Origin: JADJPO01 sp963750395 | GTDB taxonomy: Bacteria > Actinomycetota > Actinomycetes > Actinomycetales > Kineosporiaceae | Reading direction: 5' to 3' | DNA length: 64,000 nucleotides | Assembly (NCBI GenBank): GCA_963750395.1 | Contig: CAVVQM010000007.1 | Span: 496,001 to 560,000 of the forward strand | Shown here: positions 1-8,751 of the stretch, piece after piece | Layout: every line of letters begins with the position of its first letter | Position numbering within the stretch: position 1 is the stretch's first letter | Translations under genes and position numbers: made by a program | Notes under the pieces: generated by a model | Database searches by the model: none | What the model saw: only the letters and a program-made list of their open reading frames with translations | What the model was told of the DNA's origin: nothing

Positions 1-1
1 C

Positions 2-1333
2 AACGTGGTGGCCGCCCGGGAGTTCGAACGCACCGGCGAGATCGTGGTGCTCAAGGAGGTCCTGGGACAGGACCGGGCCCTGGTCGTCGCCCATGCCGAC
101 GAGGAGCGGGTCGTCTACCTGGCCGGCAGCCTGATCGGGCAGAAGCTGCGGGTCGGCGACGCCTTCACCATGGAGCCGCGATCCGGGTTCATCTTCGAGA
201 AGATCCCCCGTGCCGAGGTCGAGGAACTGGTCCTCGAGGAGGTCCCGGACATCGAGTACGAGGACATCGGTGGACTGGCCGCCCAGATCGAGCAGATCCG
301 GGACGCCGTGGAGCTGCCGTTCCTGCATCCCGACCTGTTCCGCGAGCACGGGCTGAAGCCGCCGAAGGGCATTCTGCTCTACGGCCCACCCGGGTGCGGC
401 AAGACGCTCATCGCCAAGGCGGTGGCGAAGTCGCTGGCCAAGAAGGCCGCCGAGGTCAGCGGCGTCGCCGAGTCCAAGAGCTACTTCCTCAACGTCAAGG
501 GCCCGGAACTGCTGAACAAGTATGTCGGCGAGACCGAGCGCCACATCCGGCTGATCTTCGCCCGCGCTCGGGAGAAGGCCTCCGAGGGCACCCCCGTGGT
601 GGTCTTCTTCGACGAGATGGACTCCCTGTTCCGCACCCGCGGCTCGGGCGTCAGCAGCGACGTCGAGACCACGATCGTCCCCCAGCTGCTCAGCGAGATC
701 GACGGCGTCGAGCGGTTGGAGAACGTCATCGTGATCGGCGCCTCGAACCGTGAGGACATGATCGACCCGGCGATCCTCAGGCCGGGCCGGCTGGACGTCA
801 AGATCAAGATCCAGCGACCGGACGCCGAGGCGGCCGAGGACATCTTCTCGAAGTACCTGACCGACGACCTGCCTCTGCACGCGGACGACCTCGCGGCCAA
901 CGGCGGGTCCTCCTCCGCCGCGGTCGCGGCGATGATCATGCGGACCGTGGAGCGGATGTACTCCGAGACCGAGGAGAACCAGTTCCTCGAGGTCACCTAC
1001 GCCAACGGCGACAAGGAGATCCTGTACTTCAAGGACTTCAACTCCGGGGCGATGATCCAGAACATCGTCGACCGGGCCAAGAAGACCGCGATCAAGGATC
1101 TGCTGGAGACCGGTCAACGGGGGATCCGCCTCGACCATCTGCTCTCGGCGTGCGTGGACGAGTTCAAGGAGAACGAGGACCTGCCGAACACCACGAACCC
1201 GGACGACTGGGCCCGGATCTCCGGCAAGAAGGGTGAGCGGATCGTGTACATCCGCACCATCATCCAGGGCAAACAGGGCACCGAACCGGGGCGCACCGTC
1301 GACACGGTGGCCAACACCGGTCAATATCTGTGA
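2..1333 (+). CDS. arc: Proteasome-associated AAA ATPase ARC/Mpa, 5' end cut off by window
   Basis: Unfoldase ring that recognises pupylated proteins and threads them into the 20S proteasome in the cytosol. The open reading frame is already open at base 2, so the N-terminal coiled coil and part of the OB region lie outside the window; family members are about 590 residues and about 442 are visible. Counting from the first GTG (base 5), Walker A GPPGCGKT is near residues 127-134, Walker B VVFFDEMD near 199-206, and an arginine-rich LRPGRLD motif follows. The protein ends in GQYL, the proteasome-docking tail known from Mpa. Its stop overlaps the convergent NUDIX gene by 13 bases. Identity is very secure. 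Confidence 0.96.
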   Translation, partial: NVVAAREFERTGEIVVLKEVLGQDRALVVAHADEERVVYLAGSLIGQKLRVGDAFTMEPRSGFIFEKIPRAEVEELVLEEVPDIEYEDIGGLAAQIEQIRDAVELPFLHPDLFREHGLKPPKGILLYGPPGCGKTLIAKAVAKSLAKKAAEVSGVAESKSYFLNVKGPELLNKYVGETERHIRLIFARAREKASEGTPVVVFFDEMDSLFRTRGSGVSSDVETTIVPQLLSEIDGVERLENVIVIGASNREDMIDPAILRPGRLDVKIKIQRPDAEAAEDIFSKYLTDDLPLHADDLAANGGSSSAAVAAMIMRTVERMYSETEENQFLEVTYANGDKEILYFKDFNSGAMIQNIVDRAKKTAIKDLLETGQRGIRLDHLLSACVDEFKENEDLPNTTNPDDWARISGKKGERIVYIRTIIQGKQGTEPGRTVDTVANTGQYL

Positions 1334-1932
1334 CAGTCAGGGGACCCGTGAGGATCATGGGACCTGTGAGGATCATGGGCCTGCCGTGCGCTGGCCCGCG
1401 GTCCGGGCAGTAGCAGGTCCAGCAGGAACCGGCTGTCCGGAACGAAGGGCCAGGTGGGATCGGCGAGGTGCTCGTAGAGCTCCTCCTCGGTCCACCACCA
1501 GGCCTGTTCCACCTCGCCGTCGGTGAAGTGGATCCCGCCGTCCCAGACCGTCTCGTAGAGATGCGCCAGATAGTGCGTCCGGTCGTCGCGGTACCAGGCG
1601 GTCAGCAGCGGGCGCAGCACCGGCCCGCCCCCCGCGCCGGGTCGGGCCTCCACCTCGACGCCGATCTCCTCGGCGAGTTCCCGACGAGCCGCGTCCAGCG
1701 GGTCCTCCCCGGCCAACACCACCCCGCCGCAGGCGGCGTCGTGCATCGAGGGCCACAGGTCCTTGCCCGCGCTGCGCCGGTGGACCAAGAGGCGACCGTC
1801 GCTTCGGCGCACCAGCACACCGCTGGCGGCGTGCGGCAGGTTCTGCTCCCGCACGAGTGACCTCGTCGCGGCTCCGGTCGCCCTCCCGACGCGGTCCTCG
1901 GGGTCGTAGAGGGCGACGATCTCCTCGTCCAC
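1321..1932 (-). CDS. NUDIX hydrolase
   Basis: Predicted pyrophosphohydrolase of about 203 residues. A complete Nudix box (G-x5-E-x7-REL-x-EE-x-G-V) spans about residues 70-92, inside a fold of the isopentenyl-diphosphate isomerase-like/YfcD type. The substrate cannot be read from sequence. It lies 8 bases downstream of the DUF3054 gene on the same strand, probably one transcript, and converges on arc with a 13-base overlap. The last ~20 residues are His/Pro/Ser-rich and come from a short near-duplication (GTGAGGATCATGGG twice), suggesting a recently changed C-terminus. Confidence 0.85.
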   Translation of the reverse strand: MDEEIVALYDPEDRVGRATGAATRSLVREQNLPHAASGVLVRRSDGRLLVHRRSAGKDLWPSMHDAACGGVVLAGEDPLDAARRELAEEIGVEVEARPGAGGGPVLRPLLTAWYRDDRTHYLAHLYETVWDGGIHFTDGEVEQAWWWTEEELYEHLADPTWPFVPDSRFLLDLLLPGPRASARQAHDPHRSHDPHGSPDCHRY

Positions 1933-1940
1933 GTCGGCGC

Positions 1941-2303
1941 TCAGCCCGCGACCCGGGCGCCGGCCCGGCGGCGCACGATCTCACGCCAGCCGAGCAGGAA
2001 CAGCGCCAGGAAGCTCGTGGCCACCAGGACGAAGGAGACCTCGACGCCCCCGCCGGTGAGCCCGCGCAGCGCCATGCCGATAACGACCGTGGCCGCCACC
2101 ACCACCAGACCACCGCGCAGCGAGACGGGGTCCGGCCGCCGCGCGGCCAGCATCGCCGCCCACGCCGACGCGGCCCCGATCAGGAACGGCCAGGCCACAG
2201 CCAGGGTCCCGGTGAGCAGGGTGCCCTCGTCGTGTGCGCGACGGCCGAGAACGACGAAGGCGACGATGGCGAGTGCATCGGCGGCGGCGAACCTGGTCAC
2301 CAC
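1941..2303 (-). CDS. DUF3054 family membrane protein
   Basis: Small integral membrane protein of about 120 residues with four likely transmembrane segments, matching the actinobacterial DUF3054 pattern (conserved start near VTRFAAADALAIVAF, and the WPFLIG segment). Function unknown. The reading frame is open further upstream to 2486, but that extension would overlap the dop start and lacks family resemblance, so one of the two adjacent GTG codons (2303 or 2300) is taken as the start. It is divergent from dop and probably cotranscribed with the NUDIX gene. Confidence 0.75.
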   Translation of the reverse strand: MVTRFAAADALAIVAFVVLGRRAHDEGTLLTGTLAVAWPFLIGAASAWAAMLAARRPDPVSLRGGLVVVAATVVIGMALRGLTGGGVEVSFVLVATSFLALFLLGWREIVRRRAGARVAG

Positions 2304-2390
2304 ACCAGTCTGGCCCACATCGGCATCCGGCTCGCGCGGGGGTTCTGACCGCTCCGGTGGGGCGCCGCGGACCGGGTCGCACCCGGCTCG

Positions 2391-2396
2391 TAGGGT
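2391..2396 (+). promoter_or_regulatory. -10 hexamer TAGGGT of a leaderless dop transcript
   Basis: TAGGGT is separated by 7 bases from the dop GTG at 2404 and there is no Shine-Dalgarno sequence. Transcription would begin at or next to the start codon. Confidence 0.6.
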
Positions 2397-2403
2397 GATA
2401 CCC

Positions 2404-3921
2404 GTGAGCGCACAACGAGTCATGGGCATCGAGACCGAGTACGGGGTCTCGGTCCCGGGCGACCCGAGCGCCAACGCGATGCTCATCTCCAGTCAGGTGG
2501 TCAACGCCTACGCGACGCCCCTGGGCAGCCGGGCCGGTCGGGCCCGGTGGGACTACGAGGACGAGGCCCCCCTGCGCGACGCGCGGGGTTGGGAGCTTCC
2601 GCGCGAGGCCGCCGATCCCAGCCAGCTCACCGACACCCCGGACGATCCCGGTCTGGCCAACGTCATCCTGACCAACGGTGCGCGCCTGTACGTCGACCAC
2701 GCCCACCCGGAGTTCTCCACCCCCGAGGTGACCAACCCCCGCGACGCCGTGCTGTGGGACAAGGCCGGTGAGACGGTGATGCTCGAGGCGGTCCGCCGCG
2801 TCGCCCGCACGCCCGGGCTGCGCGCGATCAATCTCTACAAGAACAACACCGACAACAAGGGCTCCTCCTACGGCACCCACGAGAACTATCTGATGCGCCG
2901 ACAGACGCCCTTCACCGACGTGATCCGCTTCCTCACCCCGTTCTTCGTGTCGAGGCAGGTCTTCGCCGGTGCCGGGCGCGTCGGGGTCGGCCAGGACGGG
3001 GGCGGCAGCGGGTTCCAGCTCAGTCAGCGGGCGGACTTCTTCGAGGTCGAGGTCGGCCTGGAGACGACCCTGAAACGGCCGATCATCAACACCCGCGACG
3101 AGCCGCATGCCACTGCCGACCGATTCCGGCGACTGCACGTGATCATCGGTGACGCGAACATGTGCGAGGTGGCCACGTTCCTCAAGGTGGGCACCACCGC
3201 CCTGGTACTGGAACTGATCGAGGAGAAGGCGTTCACCCGCGACCTGACCGTCGACCGGCCCGTGTCGGCCCTGCACGCGGTGTCCCACGACGTCTCCCTG
3301 ACGCACCTTCTGAGGCTGCGCGACGGAACCACCCTGACCGCCGTCCAGCTGCAGTGGGCGTATCACGAGCAGGTCGCCGCCTTCCTCGCCGACCGCTACG
3401 GCGCGGACGCCGATCCGCAGACCAAACACGTGATGAGCCGCTGGGAGAGCGTGCTCACCCGGTTGGAGCAGGACCCGATGGCCTGCGCCCGCGAGCTCGA
3501 CTGGGTCGCCAAGTTGCGCCTGCTGAACGGGTTCGCCGAGCGGGAGGGCATCGGCTGGGACTCGGCCCGGCTGCAGGCGATCGACCTGCAGTGGTCCGAC
3601 GTGCGCCCCGAGAAGGGGCTCTACCACCGGCTCGCGGCCCGTGGACAGGTGGAGCGCCTGATCAGCGACGAGGAGATCGTCCGAGCGGTGGAGGAGCCCC
3701 CCTCGGACACACGCGCCTATTTCCGGGGGCGCTGCCTGTCCCGGTACGGGGATCACGTGGCCGCGGCGTCGTGGGACTCGGTGATCTTCGACGTGCCCGG
3801 GCGCGGCGCCCTCCAGCGGGTGCCCACCCTGGACCCCCATCGGGGCACCCGCGAGCACGTCGAGGAGCTGTTCGAGGCCTGCCCGACGGCGGCGGATCTG
3901 CTGGACGCGCTGGCGACCTGA
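2404..3921 (+). CDS. dop: Pup deamidase/depupylase Dop
   Basis: Deamidates the C-terminal Gln of Pup to Glu and removes Pup from substrates. The 505-residue length matches the family (about 500). Visible features: N-terminal GIETEYG carboxylate-amine ligase-like motif, the Asp-containing NGARLYVDHAHPEF motif that aligns with the catalytic Asp of the family, the NNTDNKGSSYGTHENY nucleotide/Mg region, and an insertion of about 40 residues after the first motif (the Dop loop) that PafA lacks. Start chosen at GTG 2404, giving MSAQRVMGIETEYG, because the longer frame upstream is antisense to DUF3054. Followed 79 bases later by pup. Confidence 0.96.
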   Translation: MSAQRVMGIETEYGVSVPGDPSANAMLISSQVVNAYATPLGSRAGRARWDYEDEAPLRDARGWELPREAADPSQLTDTPDDPGLANVILTNGARLYVDHAHPEFSTPEVTNPRDAVLWDKAGETVMLEAVRRVARTPGLRAINLYKNNTDNKGSSYGTHENYLMRRQTPFTDVIRFLTPFFVSRQVFAGAGRVGVGQDGGGSGFQLSQRADFFEVEVGLETTLKRPIINTRDEPHATADRFRRLHVIIGDANMCEVATFLKVGTTALVLELIEEKAFTRDLTVDRPVSALHAVSHDVSLTHLLRLRDGTTLTAVQLQWAYHEQVAAFLADRYGADADPQTKHVMSRWESVLTRLEQDPMACARELDWVAKLRLLNGFAEREGIGWDSARLQAIDLQWSDVRPEKGLYHRLAARGQVERLISDEEIVRAVEEPPSDTRAYFRGRCLSRYGDHVAAASWDSVIFDVPGRGALQRVPTLDPHRGTREHVEELFEACPTAADLLDALAT

Positions 3922-3967
3922 TCAGATCGGAGCGGACGCCGCCGAGACCCGCACGGCACCGGGCGCC

Positions 3968-3994
3968 TAGGATCGTGGCAAGGGCTGAAGGAGG
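3968..3994 (+). promoter_or_regulatory. pup promoter -10 (TAGGAT) and strong Shine-Dalgarno
   Basis: TAGGAT at 3968-3973 is followed by a short leader that holds AAGGAGG at 3988-3994, six bases before the pup ATG. Unlike most promoters in this window it is leadered with a strong ribosome site, fitting a small, abundant protein. Confidence 0.55.
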
Positions 3995-4000
3995 CACACC

Positions 4001-4195
4001 ATGGCCGGTCAGGAACAGAAGACGTCACGCAATCGCGAGGGCGACGAGCCGGAGGACGCGACACCACCACCCGCACCACCGCAGTCGCAGGTCTCCGGCG
4101 ACGAGGTCGACGACATCCTCGACGAGATCGACGACGTACTGGAGACCAACGCCGAGGAGTTCGTCAAGGGCTTCGTTCAGAAGGGCGGGCAGTGA
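4001..4195 (+). CDS. pup: Prokaryotic ubiquitin-like protein Pup (Gln form)
   Basis: Sixty-four-residue protein modifier attached to lysines to mark substrates for the proteasome. It is largely polar and disordered, with a conserved C-terminal half (GDEVDDILDEIDDVLE then FVKGFVQKGG) that binds the ARC coiled coil. It ends in GGQ, so deamidation by Dop to GGE is needed before PafA can conjugate it. The stop codon TGA overlaps the prcB GTG start in a 4-base GTGA, implying translational coupling. Confidence 0.97.
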   Translation: MAGQEQKTSRNREGDEPEDATPPPAPPQSQVSGDEVDDILDEIDDVLETNAEEFVKGFVQKGGQ

Positions 4196-5037
4196 CCTCA
4201 CACCAGGACATCCGTGCAGGGGTGGACGCCGCGGGCCGGCTGCCCGCGGCGTTCACCACGTCCGGCTCATCCTCGTTCACCGAGTTCATCGGTGCCCACG
4301 CGCCCGATCTGCTGCCCGGACGGCGGGCCGGCGTGATGGAGGCGCCGACCGGACCGCTGGCCGATGTGCCGCACGCGACCACCATCGTGGCGTTGACCTT
4401 CGCCGACGGGGTGGTGATGGCCGGCGACCGGCGCGCGACCATGGGCAACCTCATCGCTCATCGGGAGATGGAGAAGGTCTACCCGGCCGACGAGTACTCC
4501 TGTGTGGGGATCGCCGGCACCGCCGGGGTCGCCGTGGAGATGGTCCGGCTGTTCCAGGTGGAGCTCGAGCACTACGAGAAGATCGAGGGCTCCCTGATGT
4601 CGCTGGACGGCAAGGCCAATCGGTTGTCCACGATGATCCGGGGCAATCTCGCGATGGCGATGCAGGGCCTCGCGGTGGTCCCCCTGTTCGCCGGGTACGA
4701 CCTGGACCGCCGGGTGGGACGGATCTTCTCCTACGACGTCACCGGCGGGCGTTACGAGGAGCGTCACCACCACAGCGTCGGGTCGGGCTCGCTGTTCGCG
4801 CGGGGGAGTCTGAAGAAGCGCTGGCTCCCCGACCTGGACGCCACCGGCGCGGTGCGGGTGGCCCTGGAGGCGCTGATGGACGCGGCGGACGACGACAGCG
4901 CCACCGGGGGGCCGGACCAGCGTCGCCGGATCTACCCGGTCGTGGCCACGGTGACCGCCGCGGGGTACAGCCGGGTGGACGACGAGCTGCTGGGCCGGCT
5001 GGCGGCCGAGCTCCTGGAAGGACCGGCCGAGCGATGA
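4192..5037 (+). CDS. prcB: Proteasome beta subunit PrcB
   Basis: Catalytic subunit of the 20S core particle, 281 residues. A propeptide of about 62 residues precedes the mature N-terminal Thr63 in VPHA-TTIVAL, the nucleophile exposed by autoprocessing. The GDRRAT and SVGSGS regions are typical of beta subunits. Start GTG 4192 overlaps the pup stop, and its own stop overlaps the prcA ATG (ATGA), so pup-prcB-prcA are translated as a coupled set. Confidence 0.97.
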   Translation: MTSHQDIRAGVDAAGRLPAAFTTSGSSSFTEFIGAHAPDLLPGRRAGVMEAPTGPLADVPHATTIVALTFADGVVMAGDRRATMGNLIAHREMEKVYPADEYSCVGIAGTAGVAVEMVRLFQVELEHYEKIEGSLMSLDGKANRLSTMIRGNLAMAMQGLAVVPLFAGYDLDRRVGRIFSYDVTGGRYEERHHHSVGSGSLFARGSLKKRWLPDLDATGAVRVALEALMDAADDDSATGGPDQRRRIYPVVATVTAAGYSRVDDELLGRLAAELLEGPAER

Positions 5038-5864
5038 ACATGCCCGCGTACTACGCCTCGCCCGAGCAGATCATGAAGGACCGGGCGGATTACGCCCGGC
5101 GCAACATCGCTCGGGGCCGGCCGGTGGTCGTGCTCGGCTACGCCGGCGGGATCGCCTTCGTGGCGGAGAACCCGTCGCGGTCCCTGCACAAGATCAGCGA
5201 GATCTACGACCGGATCGCCTTCGCCGCGGTCGGCAAGTACAACGAGTTCGAGAACCTCCGGGTGGCCGGGGTGCGGTACGCCGACCTGCGTGGCTACTCC
5301 TACGATCGCAGCGACGTCACCGCCCGCGGCCTGGCCAACGCCTACGCCCAGACACTCGGCGCGGTCTTCACCTCCGAGCCGAAGCCGATGGAGGTCGAGA
5401 TCGCGGTCGCCGAGGTCGGCAGCACGCCGGAGCGGGACCAGATCTTCCGGCTGACCTACGACGGATCGGTGGGCGACGAGGGCCCGTTCGTGGCCATGGG
5501 CGGATCGGCCGAACAGATCAGCACGGGGCTGCAGGAGGGATGGCGGGCCGGGATGGCCCTGGCCGAGGCGCTCACCCTGGCCATCGACCAGCTCGCCGCC
5601 GGGACGGCGAACGGGACCCCCCGCACCCTGGCCCCCGAACAGCTCGAGGTGGCGATCCTGGACCGCCAGCGCCCCCGCCGGGCCTTCCGTCGCCTGGCCG
5701 GGCCGCTGCTCGGGCGCCTGCTGGACCCCGACGACCCGCTGACCGACGCCCCGCACACCGACGACGCCCGGCCCGGCCTGCACGACACCCTGACCGACAC
5801 GCCCGTTCATCACGATCCCGTGGCGCAGGACCAGCCGGACGGCGATGAGGGCAAGCCCACCTAG
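5034..5864 (+). CDS. prcA: Proteasome alpha subunit PrcA
   Basis: Forms the outer rings and gate of the 20S proteasome. 276 residues, starting MNMPAYYASPEQIMKDR, as in actinobacterial PrcA. The ATG at 5034 is chosen because it overlaps the prcB stop and begins the conserved N-terminal gating helix; the frame stays open far upstream (from 3162), but only antisense or out-of-frame to dop and prcB. The C-terminal ~45 residues are an acidic, Pro/Asp/His-rich tail, variable in the family. Confidence 0.96.
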   Translation: MNMPAYYASPEQIMKDRADYARRNIARGRPVVVLGYAGGIAFVAENPSRSLHKISEIYDRIAFAAVGKYNEFENLRVAGVRYADLRGYSYDRSDVTARGLANAYAQTLGAVFTSEPKPMEVEIAVAEVGSTPERDQIFRLTYDGSVGDEGPFVAMGGSAEQISTGLQEGWRAGMALAEALTLAIDQLAAGTANGTPRTLAPEQLEVAILDRQRPRRAFRRLAGPLLGRLLDPDDPLTDAPHTDDARPGLHDTLTDTPVHHDPVAQDQPDGDEGKPT

Positions 5865-5906
5865 TCCTCAACCCGCGCACCGGTGTGCGCGATGACGACA
5901 GCCACC

Positions 5907-5912
5907 TACAGT
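5907..5912 (+). promoter_or_regulatory. -10 hexamer TACAGT before pafA
   Basis: TACAGT sits 6 bases before the pafA ATG; the intervening GGAGGC could also act as a ribosome site if a longer mRNA from prcA reads through. It supports the ATG at 5919 over the upstream in-frame ATGs at 5883 and 5892. Confidence 0.55.
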
Positions 5913-5918
5913 GGAGGC

Positions 5919-7280
5919 ATGGACCGCCGGATCTTCGGGATCGAGACCGAGTTCGGGGTCACGTGTGCCTTCGAGGGGCAGCGCAAGCTGTCTCCCGACG
6001 AGGTGGCGCGTTACCTGTTCCGCAAGGTGGTCTCCTGGGGTCGCTCGAGCAACGTCTTCCTGCGCAACGGTGCGCGGCTGTACCTCGACGTGGGCTCGCA
6101 CCCCGAGTACGCGACGCCTGAGTGTGACGACGTCCGGCAGCTCGTCGTCCACGACAAGGCGGGCGAGCGCATTCTGGAGGGCCTTCTGGTCGACGCCGAG
6201 CGGCGGCTGCACGAGGAGGGCATCTCCGGCGAGGTGTTCCTGTTCAAGAACAACACCGACTCCGCGGGCAACTCCTACGGCTGTCACGAGAACTACCTGG
6301 TGAGCAGGCACGGCGAGTTCGGCCGGTTGTCCGACGTCCTCATCCCGTTCCTGGTCACCCGCCAGCTGGTGACCGGCGCCGGGAAGGTGCTGCAGACTCC
6401 CCGCGGTGCCGTCTTCTGCCTGTCCCAGCGCGCGGACCACATCTGGGAGGGCGTCTCCAGCGCCACGACCCGCTCCCGTCCGATCATCAACACCCGTGAC
6501 GAACCCCATGCGGACGCGGAGCGCTACCGCCGGCTGCACGTGATCGTCGGGGACTCGAACATGTCCGAGACCACCACGATGCTCAAGGTCGGCGCGACCG
6601 ATCTGGTGCTGCGGATGATCGAGGCGGGCGTCGTGCTGCGTGACCACACCCTGGAGAATCCGATCCGGGCGATCCGCGAGGTCAGCCACGACCTCACCGG
6701 GCGCCGCCGGGTGCGGCTGGCGAACGGGCGCGAGGCGAGCGCCCTGGAGATCCAGGGCGACTACCTGGAGTGTGCCAAGGACTTCGTCGACTCCCGGGGA
6801 CTGCACACCGAGGGCATCAAGCGGGTCCTGGACCTGTGGGAGCGCGCGCTGAGGGCGGTCGAGAGCGGCGACCTGTCCTCGGTGGACGGCGAGATCGACT
6901 GGGTGATCAAACACCGCCTCGTCGAGCGCTACCGCGCCAAGCACGACCTGCCGCTGTCCTCGGCTCGGGTGGCCCGCCTCGACCTGGCCTACCACGACAT
7001 CCATCGCGACCGGGGGCTGCACTACCTCATGGTCAAGCGCGGCCTCGCCGCGCGGGTGAGCGCCGACATCGAGGTGTTCCAGGCCACCGCGGTGCCGCCG
7101 CAGACCACCCGGGCCAAGCTGCGAGGCGACTTCGTCCGCCGGGCTCAGGAGCGCCGGCGCGACTTCACCGTCGACTGGGTCCACCTCAAGCTGAACGACC
7201 AGGCGCAGCGCACGGTCCTGTGCAAGGACCCGTTCCGATCCGTGGACGAGAGGGTCGAGCGGCTCATCCAGAGCATGTGA
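5919..7280 (+). CDS. pafA: Pup ligase PafA
   Basis: ATP-dependent ligase that joins the C-terminal Glu of Pup to substrate lysines. 453 residues from the ATG at 5919 (MDRRIFGIETEFG), the same length as M. tuberculosis PafA. Visible: GIETEFG metal/ATP motif, NGARLYLDVGSHPEYATPEC with the family's catalytic Asp, NNTDSAGNSYGCHENY, and the RPIINTRDEPHAD block. It is a paralogue of dop about 3.5 kb upstream but lacks the Dop loop. Confidence 0.97.
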   Translation: MDRRIFGIETEFGVTCAFEGQRKLSPDEVARYLFRKVVSWGRSSNVFLRNGARLYLDVGSHPEYATPECDDVRQLVVHDKAGERILEGLLVDAERRLHEEGISGEVFLFKNNTDSAGNSYGCHENYLVSRHGEFGRLSDVLIPFLVTRQLVTGAGKVLQTPRGAVFCLSQRADHIWEGVSSATTRSRPIINTRDEPHADAERYRRLHVIVGDSNMSETTTMLKVGATDLVLRMIEAGVVLRDHTLENPIRAIREVSHDLTGRRRVRLANGREASALEIQGDYLECAKDFVDSRGLHTEGIKRVLDLWERALRAVESGDLSSVDGEIDWVIKHRLVERYRAKHDLPLSSARVARLDLAYHDIHRDRGLHYLMVKRGLAARVSADIEVFQATAVPPQTTRAKLRGDFVRRAQERRRDFTVDWVHLKLNDQAQRTVLCKDPFRSVDERVERLIQSM

Positions 7281-7334
7281 GCACCGCCGATCGCCGTCCG
7301 GGACCGCGTTACCCTGCATTACCCTGGCGCCATC

Positions 7335-8288
7335 ATGCGCGCACTGATCCGGAGCCTGCTCCTGCTCATGGTGGTCGGCACCTCTCTGGCCGGCTGCTCG
7401 ATGGACGGTTCGAGTGCCGCCCCCGGCACCGTCGCGCCGAGCGTCGCCTTCGACCAGATCGAGGTCAGCGGCGGGGCGGACGCCGAACCGGAGATCGCGC
7501 TGCCCAGCCCGCTGGCGGTGCTGACGCTCCAGAAGCGGATCCTCACCGAGGGCACGGGACCGAAGGCCGCACCCGGGCAGCGGGTCACCATCGACTACGT
7601 GGGCGTGAACGGCACCGACGGAGAACCGTTCGACACCACCTACGGCAAGCACGCGATCTCGTTCATCCTGGATTCCACCTACAACCTCGATGGGCTCGTG
7701 AACGGGCTGGTGGGGGTCCCCGTCGGATCAAGGGTGCTGCTCGCCGTCCCTCCCGACGAGGCCTACGGGCTCGAGGGTCTGCCCGCGGCCGGCATCGGTC
7801 CCACCGACACCATCGTGCTCGTCGTGGACGTACGCTCGACGAAGGAGCCCCTGACCCGGGCCGCCGGCACGGCGGTCACACCCAGGGCCGGCCTGCCGGG
7901 GGTGAAGCTGGCCGAGAACGGCGCCCCCACGATCACCCTGCCCAAGGGGGACCCCCCGACCACCCTGGTGGTCCAACCCCTGATCGAGGGCGCGGGCGCC
8001 ACCGTGACGCGCGGGCAGCAGATCACGGTGCGCTACACCGGCATCATCTGGCCCGGCGGCAAGCAGTTCGACTCGTCGTGGGAGCAGGCCACGCCGCCCT
8101 CCTTCACGATCGGCGCCGGGCGGGTCATCGGAGGCTGGGACCGCGGGCTCGTCGGGCAGACCGTCGGCAGCCAGATCCTGCTGGTCATCCCGCCGGACGA
8201 CGGGTACGGCGCCGAGGGCAATCCGGACGCCGGGATCAAGGGCACCGACACCCTCGTCTTCGTCGTCGACATCCTCGACGCGGCCTGA
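7335..8288 (+). CDS. FKBP-type peptidyl-prolyl isomerase lipoprotein with two FKBP domains
   Basis: Predicted membrane-anchored folding catalyst outside the cytoplasm. A 20-residue signal peptide ends in a lipobox (SLAGC, Cys21). Two FKBP domains follow, roughly residues 65-170 and 205-316; the second keeps GQQITVRYTGIIWPGGKQF and VIGGWDRGL, while the first is more divergent (weaker active-site pocket). Upstream, TTACCCTG is nearly repeated (TTACCCTGCATTACCCTGG) and TACCCT lies 9 bases before the ATG. The position beside pafA and a second FKBP is shared with other actinobacteria (general knowledge). Confidence 0.9.
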   Translation: MRALIRSLLLLMVVGTSLAGCSMDGSSAAPGTVAPSVAFDQIEVSGGADAEPEIALPSPLAVLTLQKRILTEGTGPKAAPGQRVTIDYVGVNGTDGEPFDTTYGKHAISFILDSTYNLDGLVNGLVGVPVGSRVLLAVPPDEAYGLEGLPAAGIGPTDTIVLVVDVRSTKEPLTRAAGTAVTPRAGLPGVKLAENGAPTITLPKGDPPTTLVVQPLIEGAGATVTRGQQITVRYTGIIWPGGKQFDSSWEQATPPSFTIGAGRVIGGWDRGLVGQTVGSQILLVIPPDDGYGAEGNPDAGIKGTDTLVFVVDILDAA

Positions 8289-8333
8289 CCGCCCCACCAC
8301 CACAGATCCGTCCACATCAGGAGGAGCGCCCAC

Positions 8334-8714
8334 ATGGCACTGGACCGAGACCGTCCCGAGATCGACTTCCCGGGCGGCGAGCCGCCCGCCGAACTCCAGA
8401 TCGTCGACGAGATCGAGGGCAGCGGCCCCCTGGCCGAGGCCGGCGTCACCGTGAGCGCCCACTACGTCGGGGTCGCCTACTCCACCGGTGAGGAGTTCGA
8501 CGCCTCCTGGAACCGGGGTCGTCCCTTGGACTTCCGCCTGGGGATGGGGCAGGTCATCGCGGGCTGGGACGAGGGCATCACGGGCATGAAGGTGGGTGGC
8601 CGCCGCCGCCTCGTCATCCCGCCGCACCTGGCCTACGGCAGCCGCGGAGCGGGCCGGGCGATCGGCCCGAACGAGACGCTGATCTTCGTGGTGGACCTGA
8701 TCGGGGTGTCCTGA
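8334..8714 (+). CDS. FKBP-type peptidyl-prolyl cis-trans isomerase, cytosolic
   Basis: Single-domain FKBP of 126 residues without a signal peptide. Motifs: VTVSAHYVGVAYSTGEEFDAS, VIAGWDEGITGMKVGGRR and LIFVVDLI, with the aromatic pocket residues of active FKBPs. It has an AGGAGG ribosome site and follows the FKBP lipoprotein by 45 bases, probably in the same operon: one copy for cytosolic and one for exported clients. Confidence 0.92.
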   Translation: MALDRDRPEIDFPGGEPPAELQIVDEIEGSGPLAEAGVTVSAHYVGVAYSTGEEFDASWNRGRPLDFRLGMGQVIAGWDEGITGMKVGGRRRLVIPPHLAYGSRGAGRAIGPNETLIFVVDLIGVS

Positions 8715-8751
8715 CCCGTGGGCGCGGCTGCCGGGGTCGCCGGAGCCTCGG

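Noticed and set aside
1345..1385. GTGAGGATCATGGG near-duplicate regarded as a regulatory repeat
   Set aside because: It lies inside the NUDIX coding end and is explained by a short local duplication.
1981..3858. 625-codon minus frame antisense to dop
   Set aside because: Shadow of dop; composition biased and no recognisable domain.
4190..4195. Pup ending in Gln regarded as a defect
   Set aside because: Many actinobacterial Pups end in GGQ and are deamidated by Dop, which is present.
3162..5033. A long upstream extension of the prcA frame (over 600 codons)
   Set aside because: It overlaps dop, pup and prcB out of frame with Arg/Pro-rich composition. prcA begins at the ATGA overlap at 5034.
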